DNA of 64,000 nucleotides from Lasiosphaeris hirsuta (taxonomy: Eukaryota; Ascomycota; Sordariomycetes; Sordariales; Lasiosphaeriaceae). The first letter of the stretch is position 1, and each line of letters opens with the position of its first letter. The position numbers and the translations under genes are program-made. The stretch covers positions 4,588,001 to 4,652,000 of the forward strand of contig JAUKUA010000001.1 in the NCBI GenBank assembly GCA_030549175.1, given 5' to 3'. Shown here piece after piece: positions 47,718 through 59,224 of this stretch. The notes under the pieces are model-generated. The model did not search any database, was not told the DNA's origin, and saw nothing but the letters and a program-made list of their open reading frames with translations.

Positions 47718-49273
47718 TGTGTCGATCGATGCTTATGAGATTCCAAAATCTAGTTCATCATGTGGGTGGAGGTACGGGTGTGCGGGTTCGAGTTGAGTTT
47801 TGAGCAAGTGAAACCGCAAAAGAGCGAGAGACAAGAAAGCTGGGATGAGGCCACATCGTGGGTCGGGATCCACCGACGGCAACTCGGTACGAGGCTCGGG
47901 AGTGGAGAAGCGAAGCAAGCGTCAGGTGTCGGTCAAAGGGTTCATCAGTCACCAACTTTTTTACTGTTACCCCTAAACATGACCCTGAATACGACAGCCT
48001 CGAACCCCAAACCCGGACGATCCAGACCGGAGGCGCGCAGGGTGGCGACAGCAGGTGGGGCCCACCGTGCAGTCCGATCGGACTCATGGGCACCAGAAAA
48101 TCGATGCGAGAAGATCATGCCCCCAAGGCCGGTTATGCCCGGCCAAGGTCGAGGGCCACTTCCAAGCCACCTGTGTACGACGAACTTTACTTTATGCTTG
48201 AAACACGCCGTGCGCTCCAGCCGTCCACTAACAACTGGTCCCCGGCCCAAAACCCATGGCAACCTTGCCGCAACCACTGACGTCAGTGTCAGGCACACAA
48301 ACATTACCGCCTCCCAACAACCCTCCATCCAACTCAGCCGCACCTCGACAGGCAGTCGGTGGCAACGTCAGCTGCACTATACTCCATGCCGAATCCCAGC
48401 CACAGCCACCCGCAAGAGTCGAGACAACCGAGACACCGTGAAGAGCATTGTCCATGTCAATCACGAAAGTTCTGTGGATTAATTTGCTTCTTTGCTGATT
48501 TCCCCTTCCAACCGACCGCCTATTTACACAAACTTAGTCAATAGCAATTCTCATGCGCAACTCTTTTCTTGTTTCCGCCGCCTCTCTCCAGAGAATTTCT
48601 CCAGAGAAAACCAAATACCAGTGTTCCGCTCTCAAACTCCTGTAGTGATAATGCATTTCCATTTCCAGTCCGTTCCGATACAGTCCCGTAGCCAAGGGTT
48701 CGCAAACGTGCACTAGTTAGCTGTCGTTCCGTTTGCCCTGGTCGTGACAGTGAGTATCCCCTAGTATAATATGTATTTTGACCCAACACCCGTCCCCGGA
48801 AACAAGTCGCCCAACCGTGGTATAAAGCTTCCTAGCCGGTGTAAAAGCAACTCAATGAACTCCACATGCCGTAATGCCCAACCAACCCAATGTAACAGCA
48901 AAAATGTTTTGATACTCACCCATGAAGTCATTCCACACCATAGATGCGTTAGAACATTGACTGTCCAGTACACACGTATGGCAAATCGGGGATTGGGCGG
49001 GATCTGAGTTGTTGTCGGCGGTGCAGATGGCGATGATCTCGTCGAAACTAGCAAGCTGAAGTGGCCATATACGAGTCACGCGAAGGTTTCGGTCGTGGTT
49101 CAACAGTTTCGTCGCCCTAACGTCCCCCGCAACACCCATGATCCCTCCAATAGGTCTCAAGACCGGATGGTGGCTTGATGTCTCAAGCTCGATAGACTTT
49201 CTACGAAGCCGATCTCTAGCCGGGCTGTTTTTTCTCCACCCCAATCCTCGATGCCCAACCGCGGTGCCGGGTG
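47718..49273. other. Intergenic, no gene seen
   Basis: Between the tRNA-Lys 5' flank and the 3' side of the SCOC-like gene. A plus-strand frame of 240 codons (47760-48482) is Arg/Ser/Thr/Pro-rich, overlaps equally long frames on the other strand and shows no motif, so I do not call it. Confidence 0.5.
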
Positions 49274-49783
49274 TCATTTCTTCGCTTTGCTGCTGGATGC
49301 CGTGATTTTGCTGGTTGTCATGAGGTCCCCAATATACTTTTGCAGGAATTTGTTGTTGTTGTCGAGCTTGTCGTGCTCTTCCTTGACAGCTTCGATGCGG
49401 TTGAAGAGGCTGATGAGCGAGTCTTGGAGTGCCTTGGCGTGCCTGTAGGGGATAGTCAGCATAAGATTCTGTTGGCGGTGTAGGTTTGGAGTGTCCGAAC
49501 AAACGTACCTTTGTAGCTCCTCCCTCGCTTCCTTGCCGAGCATTTCGATGTCTTCGCTCGTTCTCCTCGGGCTCATGGACCTCACGTCGTCGGGCCCAAC
49601 CTTCATCTCGATAGGCCCGACATCTACGGAGTCGCGCGGGACAATCATGGTCCCGCTACTTTTGCGACTCGGCAGACGCGGCCGTATAGGGGCTGGCGCA
49701 TGCACGGGGGGGCCGGCCGACGACGCACCGGACGACGAGTCCGACCACTCCAATGCTGCTCCGCTTGGGCTAGGATCATCCAT
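49274..49783 (-). CDS. Short coiled-coil protein (SCOC/Slo1-like)
   Basis: Two exons, 49783-49509 and 49442-49274, giving 147 residues. The 66-nt intron keeps the frame open, so an unspliced reading gives 169 residues, but GTACGT and CTACAG flank it well and the coiled coil becomes continuous after splicing. Residues 1-75 are Ser/Pro/Ala-rich and probably disordered. From about 80 to 140 a heptad-like coiled coil carries A-L-Q-D-S-L-I-S-L-F-N-R-I-E-A-V and the conserved L-D-N-N-N-K-F-L-Q-K-Y-I-G-D-L-M end of the SCOC family. SCOC and its yeast counterpart Slo1 bind ARL GTPases at the Golgi (family knowledge). Confidence 0.85.
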   Translation of the reverse strand: MDDPSPSGAALEWSDSSSGASSAGPPVHAPAPIRPRLPSRKSSGTMIVPRDSVDVGPIEMKVGPDDVRSMSPRRTSEDIEMLGKEAREELQRYVCSDTPNLHRQQNLMLTIPYRHAKALQDSLISLFNRIEAVKEEHDKLDNNNKFLQKYIGDLMTTSKITASSSKAKK

Positions 49784-52700
49784 TATGTATTAAAGTGTTT
49801 CTGGTAGTCGGCGGGTCCTGAATCGACGCGACGACGGCACGAATCCGGTGATGTAAAGTAAAAAATACAGGCAATGCCGTGAATGTTATGAACAAAGCAA
49901 ACCAACTCCTCCGTCTCCTCAGCGCAGCAGGTTTGGAATTGCCACCATTCGCTAATCTGCGTGGCGCACGACAAGGCGACTCAGAGGATTTGGGTGAACG
50001 TGGAAAGGCGCGGATGGTGGGTAGAGAAAAGGGTATGGGCTGTCGGTGTTTGGAGGCGAGGGGAGGGCCGCGGCGTGAGTGTTTAGGCGAATCCGAGGTG
50101 GGGGTGGTCGAAGAGGAAGTCGCGGCGGCAGCAAGGTCAAAAAACCAAGACGTCAGTTGCCAATAGGCAAAACTCGGCTCTCCGAAGGGTGGTGCGGAAT
50201 CAGTTATGAAGGCTTGTTGCCCCGGAAGAAAATACAATAGCAGAATGGAACAGGCGGGATTATCCAGTTATTGTTATTGGGCCTGCGAATGCGCTGGTGA
50301 GGACAGGAGGGATGTGGAGCAGCGAGGCCTGGTCAGGAGGATATTCCGTGGCCTGTTTCCCTGCCGCGATCAGCAACCTATGCCTTGCTGGTTTGGACGT
50401 CGAGTGGCCGTGGAGTGGGCAGGAGCGGTTGCGAGGGGCCTGCTAGGTCGGTGTGTAGGTGGTCACAGGAATGCAGGGTCGGGGCCTGTTTTGAGAGGCT
50501 GTCTGAGGAAAGGGAGCTGTCGATCTGGGAGGGGACGGGGACGGAAGCGACGGGAAGGGTTGCGTTGCCAGCAGCCTTAACTACCAGGAGGTCGCAGCGG
50601 CGTAAAAATAAGGTAGCTCGGCGCTCTAGCTATTTATTGCTTGAGCGTGATGCACTGGAACGAGGTATCGTGAGACGGCAATGGCGAGGTGGCGCGGCGT
50701 GAGTCGAACAGGAAATGGAGGGCGATTGTCGCGTGGTACGGCGATGGGGCAGAGTGCAGAGGTACAGAATGCGTCAGTCCCCAGTTCCCAGGTGCTTCCC
50801 GCCCGTCTCTCTGTTTTCTCGGCTGGATGCATGCAGAGGCCACGGGCCACGGTCGGGCACCACTTAGGTCGTCGGGTTCAAGTGCTGAGGCGCTGAGTGT
50901 GCCTCAGGCTGTATCAGGCGGTAGGGCAGATACGGTAGTGCACCTAACCCTGCCATCAAATCCGTGCCTTCTACCCTCTGCTTGACGAAGGGTGGTCAGA
51001 CCAGATTGCGGCCAAAGTGTTGATCGACAGTAGTGACGCCACAGGCCGGGTTGACCATTGGCTCGTTGCAACACTATCCCCACCGACTCCAAAGGGGTCA
51101 GCAGGGGTCTGCATCTTGTCTCTGGATGATGAAATGGCTGCATCTGCGAAAATCCCATCCACGACACCCACACCAAACCGCACCATTCCTTGGTCCTCCA
51201 CCTGCGCTGCATCGAATGCCAAAACTCTCATGGGTCTCCCACGACGCAAGAAGCAAAATACGCTATGTCGCCTGCAGATTCTGCAGCTTCTCTGGCTGGC
51301 GTACCCACCCACTATCTGCACAATATCTCCCTATCATAGCGTCGCTCGTTGCCAGCGATTTAGCTTTAGACTTTTAAATGACAGGCGCCGCCGACATGCT
51401 CGCGCCTCCCAGTTTCCCCCCCGTGTCGCGACCACCGATCATCGACAAGCGCTGCAAAGAAGACCCGCGCGCTCGGATTTCTGTGGTACCGCTGACGACT
51501 GCGATGACTGAGACGAATTGGTGGACCTCAGCCTCCATCCAACATACCTCTGAACGCTTCTTAGCAAATCTCTTAACACAGCAAGCACAACCTCAGTCCA
51601 GTCCGAGTAGCTTTGCCAGCCACGCTAGCATCCCCCCTACGGGCAGCGGCAGAAGAGTTACGATACGTTCGGAAGCCCCAATCACCCCAGCCGTCGCTCA
51701 CAACCCTGCAACTTCACCTCCAGGTAACCTTGCAAGAAATGTCGAACCCCTCGTGCCCCTCTGCCGTGGGATCTTGGTCTTCCTTGTTTTGGGAACCCGT
51801 AGGCCAACCAGCAACCCCCACCCCCCACCAAATGCCATCGGTCAGACACCGCTAGGCACTGGCCGACACAATTGGGACAGCCTCTCGATTCCACCTCGCT
51901 TCTTTTGTTCGACGCTTTCTTCGCCAACGGGAGACATGCATAGGCCGCGCATGTAACACGACAGCCCCAGATACGGGGAAAACGCTGTGGCTACGGGATG
52001 GAGCGCCATCTTCGGCACTCGTCTTCGACCTACCTTTCTGCCATCGAATACCAGTGTACACTACATACGCGACCTCGACGAGTGGGATATCTAACACACC
52101 GATGGCCCGCCGCGCCGGGGTCTGCCGAGCGCCAATTATGTCATGATCGGCGGGTGTACAAAAATGCATCTGGGCATTGTTCTCACCGTGCGAGTGCTTT
52201 TCACCCCCGCATTCACCTTGCCCGACCTCTTTTCGCGAGCAGGTAGTTGGCAGGGCTTTCGTAGAGACGGCGCAAAGACGGCGCAACCACCGAATCTCTT
52301 CTGTCCCATGAATTGACAGGTCGGGCGGCCTGGTGTCATCTCAACACTCAAAGTATTGATACAAGCATCGTCGGGCAGGCATTGGTCCAGAGACCCTACT
52401 TTGGTTCGTGCAAAGATGCGTTGGTTTAGTGTCGGCACAGCGATTTGGGAGCCGCAAGTCCCGCCTCGGTTTGCATGAGTAATTTGGCTATCGCTACGGC
52501 CAACGCCGCCAACCCGATGCGTGCGATGTGCGCTAGGCAGGGCAAACTTGCCAACAACGACAAGACAGCGCAATCCCGCGCCAACTAACCCTTGGAACAG
52601 ACAACGCAGCCACAGATATCCATCCAGCAGGTCAACTTCATACTTACACCAAGCATTCATTGTAGGCTGGATTCTGTTTCGGGTCCAAGATCACAAGCAG

Positions 52701-55700
52701 AATCCCTACGTGGAGAGAGAAGCGGTCGGCCAGCCGGAATGAGATAGGAAACCAAGGGTTGCACACAATTGACAACTTGGAGTCGCACTGTGCCGAACCG
52801 CCGCCGATCAGCTCGAGGGCCGACGTAGCCGACCAATGCCCGTGCAAGCAGTTCCAACAGGCTGTGCGGGCCACAGATCAGCTTGTCCCCTCACCCACCG
52901 CAGAGGAGAAACCACTGGTTGCACCATGTCACCTGCTGAGATGGGTCCTACTTCCTCGCCGCACATTTGCTTCGGCCACCGGAAATCCGCGAATAACGTC
53001 AGTCTGGCGGTGGAGCTGAGCAAAGCCGCTAGGCTTTCACCGGAAGCGGAGGTCTCATCTCCGCCGACCACAGATCACTGCTCCCAGTTATGGCGGCCAT
53101 AAGCATTCCATTCAGCTCACAGGTCCAGGTGGCCCTCCCTACCCTCATTCCCAACAGGAAGCCTCCGGCGTCGTCTCCTCCTCCCCATCCGAGGCCAGCT
53201 TCGCCCGCCAAGGTCCTGATCCGACCTTATCAGGTTGCTCGGAAGTCGACATGCTGTCAAGGCGCCAAGACCGGCCACAACAACCAGATCCGCCTTGGTG
53301 CATGCAGACGTCGACACCAAGGCCCTTAGAAATTTTTGTCACGCTGTAAAGCAGCATAAAATGTTCAAGCGCCGCCAAATTCGCCGTAGCTTTGCCTTTC
53401 TGGAGGCAAGGAACCCATCTCGACTGTTCTTGACTCTCTTGTCATCAACAGGGGTCGCCCACCCTCTCCCCTGCCCCCTGCACAAGTAGATTCAAAACAG
53501 ATCAAAAGCCCCAAGACTCGTGGCGGGCCACTTGCTGCCCAACCATCCAAGCCTCTTGTTCTCGCTGAATACTCTTTCTAATGAATTACCTATATGCGCA
53601 GGGCCAGTGTCCAAACATTTGCCGCATCTCCGTACTTACTCAGGCCGGCTTTCCAGAATGCACAACGTCGTCCTGCCAAGATTGCCGGAACACGTGGTGC
53701 TTCACGAAAGAGCATCTCAGGCTCGGTGCCAACACGCGGTCGACACAGACTTAGTTCTGATATTTCTCAGTCAAATCTAGTCAGTAGTTCTCAGATAATC
53801 GTAATGAAAACGCGGGAAACCCTAATTTCAACGCGTCACAACGGGTGATATGTGCCACGTCAAACATGGTAGATGGTGCCCATTCGTACTGTTCTGTGTT
53901 GATGTCTCTGCATGTGCTTGGCGGCTCCTCGGTCTATAGTGCGATTAACATTGCTCCCAAGGGGCTTGCGGGGGTCAATATCATAAAAGCATTTCGAAAA
54001 TGACGAGAAGCACGGTTCTTTCTTTCACCCTCATTAAATACCTACCTACCTACCATATCTAGGTATGCTCCTAGGCCGGGTCAGTATCGCTATGTAAGTA
54101 TTACCCGATGGTGCAAGCCCATGTCCTCTCGAAAATCGCGGCAGGGCCTATCAAAAAAAAGTTATCTAATGCTGAAAGGCCTGCTACATCGGTAGGGGCA
54201 TTGCCGCTTGCCTCGACAGAGATTTTGAGATACATTTCCAGCTCACCGGAACTGCTTCCTTGACGACGCAGTGTAACTTCAGATGTATCCATTTTCACAG
54301 TCGGCGTGTGTAATAGAGATCTACCGCCGTGGGTCACCGGACATACAAATTGCCCATTAGGCACTGACCTTTCTCAATCCGGTGTCTATTGCATCACCTT
54401 CTAGTGTATATATATACCTGTGTACATACATGCAACTAGTAAAATACAGTCCCAGTACTAACCCCTCCGCAAATTTCTCCCGACCCAAGACTCTCGTCGG
54501 GCACATGATGGTCCAAGCCCCGAAGATCGGGTTTCGAATAGAAATGCGTGAGCGATGATTGCTGCGATCATCTCAAGACCATTTTTAGCGTTTCAGGGTC
54601 CAGGATTGGTTACGGTCGATTAGAAGCCAGGAAGTAACCAATAAGCTGTACAGAGGTGTTGCGAACGGCAGAAAACTGCCGAATCCCGCCAGACGTGTCG
54701 ATACCGTGACCATTGATGGTTCATTTGGCTGAACGTGGAGCGTGGACTTCTAAAAATAGGGGTTGGGGTATTGGCTTTGGAAACAGATGTAGAGCCATTC
54801 GCCAACTTGAACTGGAACGATCCAATCGCCCTTGCCAGAGATACTAGTCCTTGGAGCTACTTCTTTGTCTCACCATGGATGGGCCTGCTTCTGCGGTTTT
54901 GGGTTTTGGGTCTCTTGGATGGGACGCGGGGCCTTTTTGTCTCGAGTTTTATCACTTAGGTTCTTCCTTGAGGTCCAAGAATGCCTGGTTCGTTTCGGCA
55001 TCACCTAACACCGCCAGGTCAAGTACAAGCTTCCTCTATCCTCTTTGGAAGCATGTCACGGTGTGAGCGCTTATCTATCCCCACATCGCCTGTTTCCCCA
55101 GCCTTGCCAAACCCGTCACTGGTGGCATTGCCAATGTGACAGAAATATCGATCTTGTACTGGAGGAGTTCCAGGAAACTAGAAACTAGCATCGTTATGTT
55201 GGTGCTTGTAAAGTTTACGGGAGACCCGCGATACTATCCTCGAGATGTGGGAAATGTGGAGGTACACCTTTGACGAGATTGAAAAGGCAATAGGTGCGTC
55301 GAAATAGTAGCAAAATGTCATCTGGACAGGGGCGGTACGATTGTTGTAGCCAGGCCTGGGGCATATTAGTGGTGAACATGGAACTGAGGGTGGTGTAGAG
55401 GTCATTATTCTCTTTCGAAATGAATATATACCGGCACTTGATTTGTGGACTGCTCTTGTTATTGAGATCACGTAAATTAAGTTATTTCCTTGATGAAGAT
55501 CATCCAGGCCGGAACGGACATGGACAGCTTAATAAATGTTATTTCTGAAGCCCGAAATGATGGCGCAGATCCCCATCCCCCCACTGCTGATTTGGAAACA
55601 TGGAATATGGGCAATCATTTACCAAGGCGGAGAGTCAAGGTATTCTGAACAACACCAACTATAGTGGCACGGAATTAAAAGGGCAAGTTATTGACAGGGG

Positions 55701-56120
55701 TTGACCAGGGATCGGGATTTTACTGGCGCACTGAGAAGCCCTAATATTAGCTCCCGCACTCGGCTGTGTCTGTCGGTAGATCAGAAGGCTATTAGTATTA
55801 CCTATATCAGAGTGTTAATGACCCAGTTCTTTGTGATCGTGCCACGTTATTTACGACGGAACCCCCCAAAAAAGGATGCATTAACACAGCTCCCGCATCC
55901 CGCGCCGGGATGCTCTTTCCAGCAGGCTGCAGTGCACAGGAGGAAGTGGTGCCTGGATTCCTGAAGGATCCCCCGCCGGCTTTCTTTGAGCGGCAAGTGA
56001 GTTGCGCTACCCAACTTCCGACTATGTAAGGAAGGTAGGGCCTACCTCGCATCATCAACCCGTGATCTCTCACACCGCCAGGGCCAGGCTCGCAGGAGAC
56101 TCAGACCTTGGGATGAGGGG
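49784..56120. other. 6.3 kb gene-poor region
   Basis: The longest stretch without a convincing gene. Frames on both strands reach 192 codons (51378-51956, +) and 174 codons (52136-52660, -) but overlap one another and lack motifs, signal peptides and paired splice sites. A 64-88-codon minus-strand frame near 54101-54364 reads more protein-like but has no family. An ACCTACCTACCT run lies at 54040-54054. No transposase, reverse transcriptase, terminal repeat or AT-rich RIP-like block was seen. Confidence 0.5.
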
Positions 56121-56831
56121 ATGATAATGAAATCCACCTTCACTCGCTGCCTCTTGCTTACAGCCTTGAGCTTCAATGCTCAAGTTGCTGTCGCAACTCC
56201 TTTCGCTCCGCTTGGACGAGCCATTGCGAATGCAGTCCGCGCGATCCTGCCTCCAGCAAATGAGATCAAGATCAACTCAGCATCAACGTCAGGCAGTGGC
56301 TGTCCGCGACACGCAGTCTCGGTCGACATCAGCCTGGACCGAACTGCCGTAACACTGGGCTTCGACGAGTTCCAAACCTTTATCGGCCGCCGATTCGGCT
56401 CATCAGACCGCGACAAGAACTGCGACATCCGCCTGAACGTCTTCTACCCCGGTGGGTACACATTTGCCGTCTTGGAAGCGACGTACCACGGGTTCGCGCA
56501 GCTCGACGCCGGTGTCACGGGCACTTTTGAAACATCGTACTCGTTCCCTGGAAGCAAGATGCCCAGAAATGGGAGAGCCGAATCCAGCACGCGGGCCAGC
56601 ATCGCGGGTGGCGGTCAGCTTGTGGCCGGGGGGACCTACACCAAAACGGATTCGATTCCCACCGAGTTGAGGGTGCTTGCGCCGTGCGGGCAGAATGCGA
56701 CCATGCTGATCCAAACGAGGATCAACCTGAGCTCGAGCAATTCGAGTGCTGAGGGTACCTTGACTGGCGACGACGCTACTTTTGCGTTTACGCATCAGAT
56801 GCACATAGAGTGGACACGTTGCGCCGCATAG
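56121..56831 (+). CDS. DUF4360 secreted protein
   Basis: Single exon, 236 residues; an in-frame ATG two codons later (56127) is an equally possible start. A signal peptide covers about residues 1-25 (ending V-A-V-A). The mature protein has the DUF4360 layout: G-S-G-C-P near the N-terminus, a strand with T-L-G-F-D-E-F-Q-T-F-I-G, then N-C-D-I-R-L-N-V-F-Y-P-G-G-Y, the T-Y-H-G-F-A-Q-L-D-A-G-V-T-G-T motif, L-A-P-C-G and a final H-I-E-W-T-R-C. Four cysteines at these conserved places suggest two disulfides. It is secreted; biochemical function is unknown for the family. Confidence 0.9.
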   Translation: MIMKSTFTRCLLLTALSFNAQVAVATPFAPLGRAIANAVRAILPPANEIKINSASTSGSGCPRHAVSVDISLDRTAVTLGFDEFQTFIGRRFGSSDRDKNCDIRLNVFYPGGYTFAVLEATYHGFAQLDAGVTGTFETSYSFPGSKMPRNGRAESSTRASIAGGGQLVAGGTYTKTDSIPTELRVLAPCGQNATMLIQTRINLSSSNSSAEGTLTGDDATFAFTHQMHIEWTRCAA

Positions 56832-57598
56832 GCTGGCGATGAAAAAGAGTGATTCATTTTTGCTACTCGCCTTGTATCGCTTCCCAATTCGAATCAGCTT
56901 CGGGCGCTCCCCGCCGGAGACTAGCGGAGATTTGGCTCGTATTCAATCGTATTCAGGCCAAAACGCCAACGGGGATATTTGTACGTGCATACGGCTTTAC
57001 ATGTCGGACAGAAAAGAGGCGGAAACTTCCAGGCGAGCATGTGGAATCAAGCTTAAAACCCTTCATATGGAGGGCAAAATCAGAGTTCGGAGCTAGACGG
57101 CAAATTTTTGGCGTACGCTAGAGGTGTCGGACATAGAACAGCATTTTTAAACCAAAGAATGGCAGCTAGTATCGTGTTGATAGGAGGTGGTGGTGGTCAC
57201 AGTGTCGGGCAGTGACAACGGCAAAACCGGCACCTTGACTCGACCAATGCGCTGCCAGGGCCATAATGACGTAGACAACCTTTAGCGAAAGACCCGCTTG
57301 AGCCACACCGAAGCGAACAAATAGCAGTCAACACGCGCAAACAATTTGATCGAAATTTGCCAATGTCTACGACGATAAAGCTCTGCTCCTAACGACGTGC
57401 ATTCGTCTCTGGTGCGAAAAGCGAAGGTATTCGCATCCGCCAAGAATTTTCTCATTTTTATCGTCTATCCCTTCCATGCGCCAAGCGCCACGCCTGCAAG
57501 TCGCACAGCTTCACCAGCAGCGTTCCGCCCGCCATCTGCGCGTCTGACCATCACAATAGATCAACCAGATCGATCGGCAACCCAATCGCCTCGGCTCC
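56832..57598. other. Intergenic, promoter of the DUF1624 gene
   Basis: It contains the 3' end of the DUF4360 gene and the upstream region of the next gene on the same strand. No gene or clear TATA box seen. Confidence 0.5.
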
Positions 57599-59224
57599 AT
57601 GAAAGACCGCGACCCGGCCCCGGCCGACACCGTGCCGATCCCACTCCAGCCCGACCCGGCCGTCCAAGAGACCACCTTCGCCGCCGACACCGCCGCCGAC
57701 CTTGTCTTGCTCGAGCACGAAGCCATCCCCGACAACGACAATGGCCCCAGCCGAACCGCCGCCAGCTACGGCGCCATCGCCTCCCTGGCCTCCCTCAAGC
57801 CCCACACACCGTCGCCTTCCCGCGCCCTCGCACCCGACCTATTGCGCGGCCTTCTCATGCTGCTGATGGCCCTCGACCACAATGCCCTCGCCCTGCACGC
57901 CTGGCCCCACGGCACCGCCTACAATACGTCCGAGGTCGACTCGGTGCCTCTCACGGCGTGGAATAGACCGATTGCCTACATCATCCGTACCCTGACGCAT
58001 TTTTGCGCGCCGGGGTTTATATTCCTGCTGGGCATGGGCGTCGTCTATTTTGGGCGGTCGAGGACGAGTACGAGGTTGAATTGGAGCGTGGGGCGGATGA
58101 TCAGGCACTTTGTTGCTCGGACGGTGGTGTTGGTCTTGGTGAGCGAGGCGATGGGCCTTATCGCGTCAGGGGGCAAGACTTGGTTTTTCAACATTGTGCT
58201 GGTGGCGCTCGCAGTGGATTATCTTGTGGCTGGGTTGGTGTGGTTGGCGACTCGGGGTGTGGAGAGGAGGGTTGCCGGCGGCCTGTTGAAGGTGCTACCG
58301 GAGGATAAAGGAGACGAGGCGAGGAGGCCGCTGCTGAGGAGAGATGTGTCGGAGGGTGAGGGGGGGATCGAGGACGCCGCTCCGGATCGGGCCATCATTC
58401 GCGCTGCCGATGTGTCATGGCACGCACTCAACGTGGCGTTGCTGGCAACGGCCGGAGTGGCGATTTGGTGGAATGTTTGGCTCAGTCCCACGGGGGGCCA
58501 TTGTGGTGTCCAGCCGGTGCCGATGCTGCCCGACAGTGTTTGGGCTCGCTTCTGGTTTTACGGGCTCGAGGGACCTCACGTCATTTCAGTCTTCCCGCCG
58601 ATGGCGTGGTTCTCGTTTGCTATCCTCGGGCTGATTTACGGCCGCATCATCCTCGCACGGTCCTGGAGCGCGGCTGCGATCACGGCCGGAAACGCGCTCG
58701 CCGGCGCAAGTTTCTCCTTGATATTTGTCCTAACCCGCCTTCTACGCTTTGGGAATCTCTCCGAGGGGTGTTTGCAAGCACCGGAGCATATTGGTTACAT
58801 TGGAAACCCGTACCTCGCGTCGCCGGCTTCCTTCTTCTATATCACCAAGTATCCACCTGACGTCGCGTTCTGGGCCTTCAGCATGGCGGGTAATTTCTTC
58901 CTCCTCGCTCTCTTTAGCGCGATCCCGCCGCGCATCGCCAGCAAGGCATTCCACGTCTTGCTCGTCTTCGGCACCTCTGCGCTCTTTTTCTATGTTGTGC
59001 ATATCTTTATGCTGTTTGGATCTGGCGCGATTGTTGTTGCTTGGTTAGGACACGATATGGACTCAAAGGATCCCTTGACGGGCGGGCCTGGGTACGGTGT
59101 TGACCAGCTTTGGGCGTACTTTGGAAACTGGGTGCTTTGCTTGGTGGCGCTGTACCCCTTGTGCAGGTGGTATGGGGGTTTCAAGAAGACGAGGGAGCCG
59201 GATTCAATATGGCGGTTTTTCTAG
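57599..59224 (+). CDS. DUF1624/HGSNAT-like multi-pass membrane protein
   Basis: Single exon, 541 residues. A hydrophilic N-terminus of about 75 residues leads into the hallmark opening of the heparan-alpha-glucosaminide N-acetyltransferase-like domain: A-P-D-L-L-R-G-L-L-M-L-L-M-A-L-D-H. Helix 2 has P-G-F-I-F-L-L-G-M-G. About nine to ten membrane helices follow, with an acidic cytosolic loop near 220-270. The C-half contains F-F-Y-V-V-H-I-F-M-L, typical of acyltransferase-3-like membrane enzymes, and the protein ends in a basic tail. The family transfers acyl groups across membranes in some members (HGSNAT in lysosomes), but fungal members are uncharacterised. Substrate and compartment are unknown. 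Confidence 0.88.
   Translation: MKDRDPAPADTVPIPLQPDPAVQETTFAADTAADLVLLEHEAIPDNDNGPSRTAASYGAIASLASLKPHTPSPSRALAPDLLRGLLMLLMALDHNALALHAWPHGTAYNTSEVDSVPLTAWNRPIAYIIRTLTHFCAPGFIFLLGMGVVYFGRSRTSTRLNWSVGRMIRHFVARTVVLVLVSEAMGLIASGGKTWFFNIVLVALAVDYLVAGLVWLATRGVERRVAGGLLKVLPEDKGDEARRPLLRRDVSEGEGGIEDAAPDRAIIRAADVSWHALNVALLATAGVAIWWNVWLSPTGGHCGVQPVPMLPDSVWARFWFYGLEGPHVISVFPPMAWFSFAILGLIYGRIILARSWSAAAITAGNALAGASFSLIFVLTRLLRFGNLSEGCLQAPEHIGYIGNPYLASPASFFYITKYPPDVAFWAFSMAGNFFLLALFSAIPPRIASKAFHVLLVFGTSALFFYVVHIFMLFGSGAIVVAWLGHDMDSKDPLTGGPGYGVDQLWAYFGNWVLCLVALYPLCRWYGGFKKTREPDSIWRFF

Noticed and set aside
47760..48482. 240-codon plus-strand open frame
   Set aside because: Composition is Arg/Ser/Thr/Pro-rich, equally long frames overlap on the other strand, and no motif or promoter supports it.
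49776..50237. 153-codon minus-strand frame upstream of the SCOC-like gene
   Set aside because: It overlaps the SCOC start region in another frame and shows only Ser/Pro/Arg-rich sequence.
51378..51956. 192-codon plus-strand frame with a Pro/Ser/Thr-rich product
   Set aside because: Starts with an ATG but has no family resemblance, no splice partners and competing antisense frames; too weak to call.
54101..54364. Minus-strand frame with a protein-like acidic segment
   Set aside because: No ATG at the frame's start, only a 64-codon ATG version, and no upstream exon could be joined convincingly.
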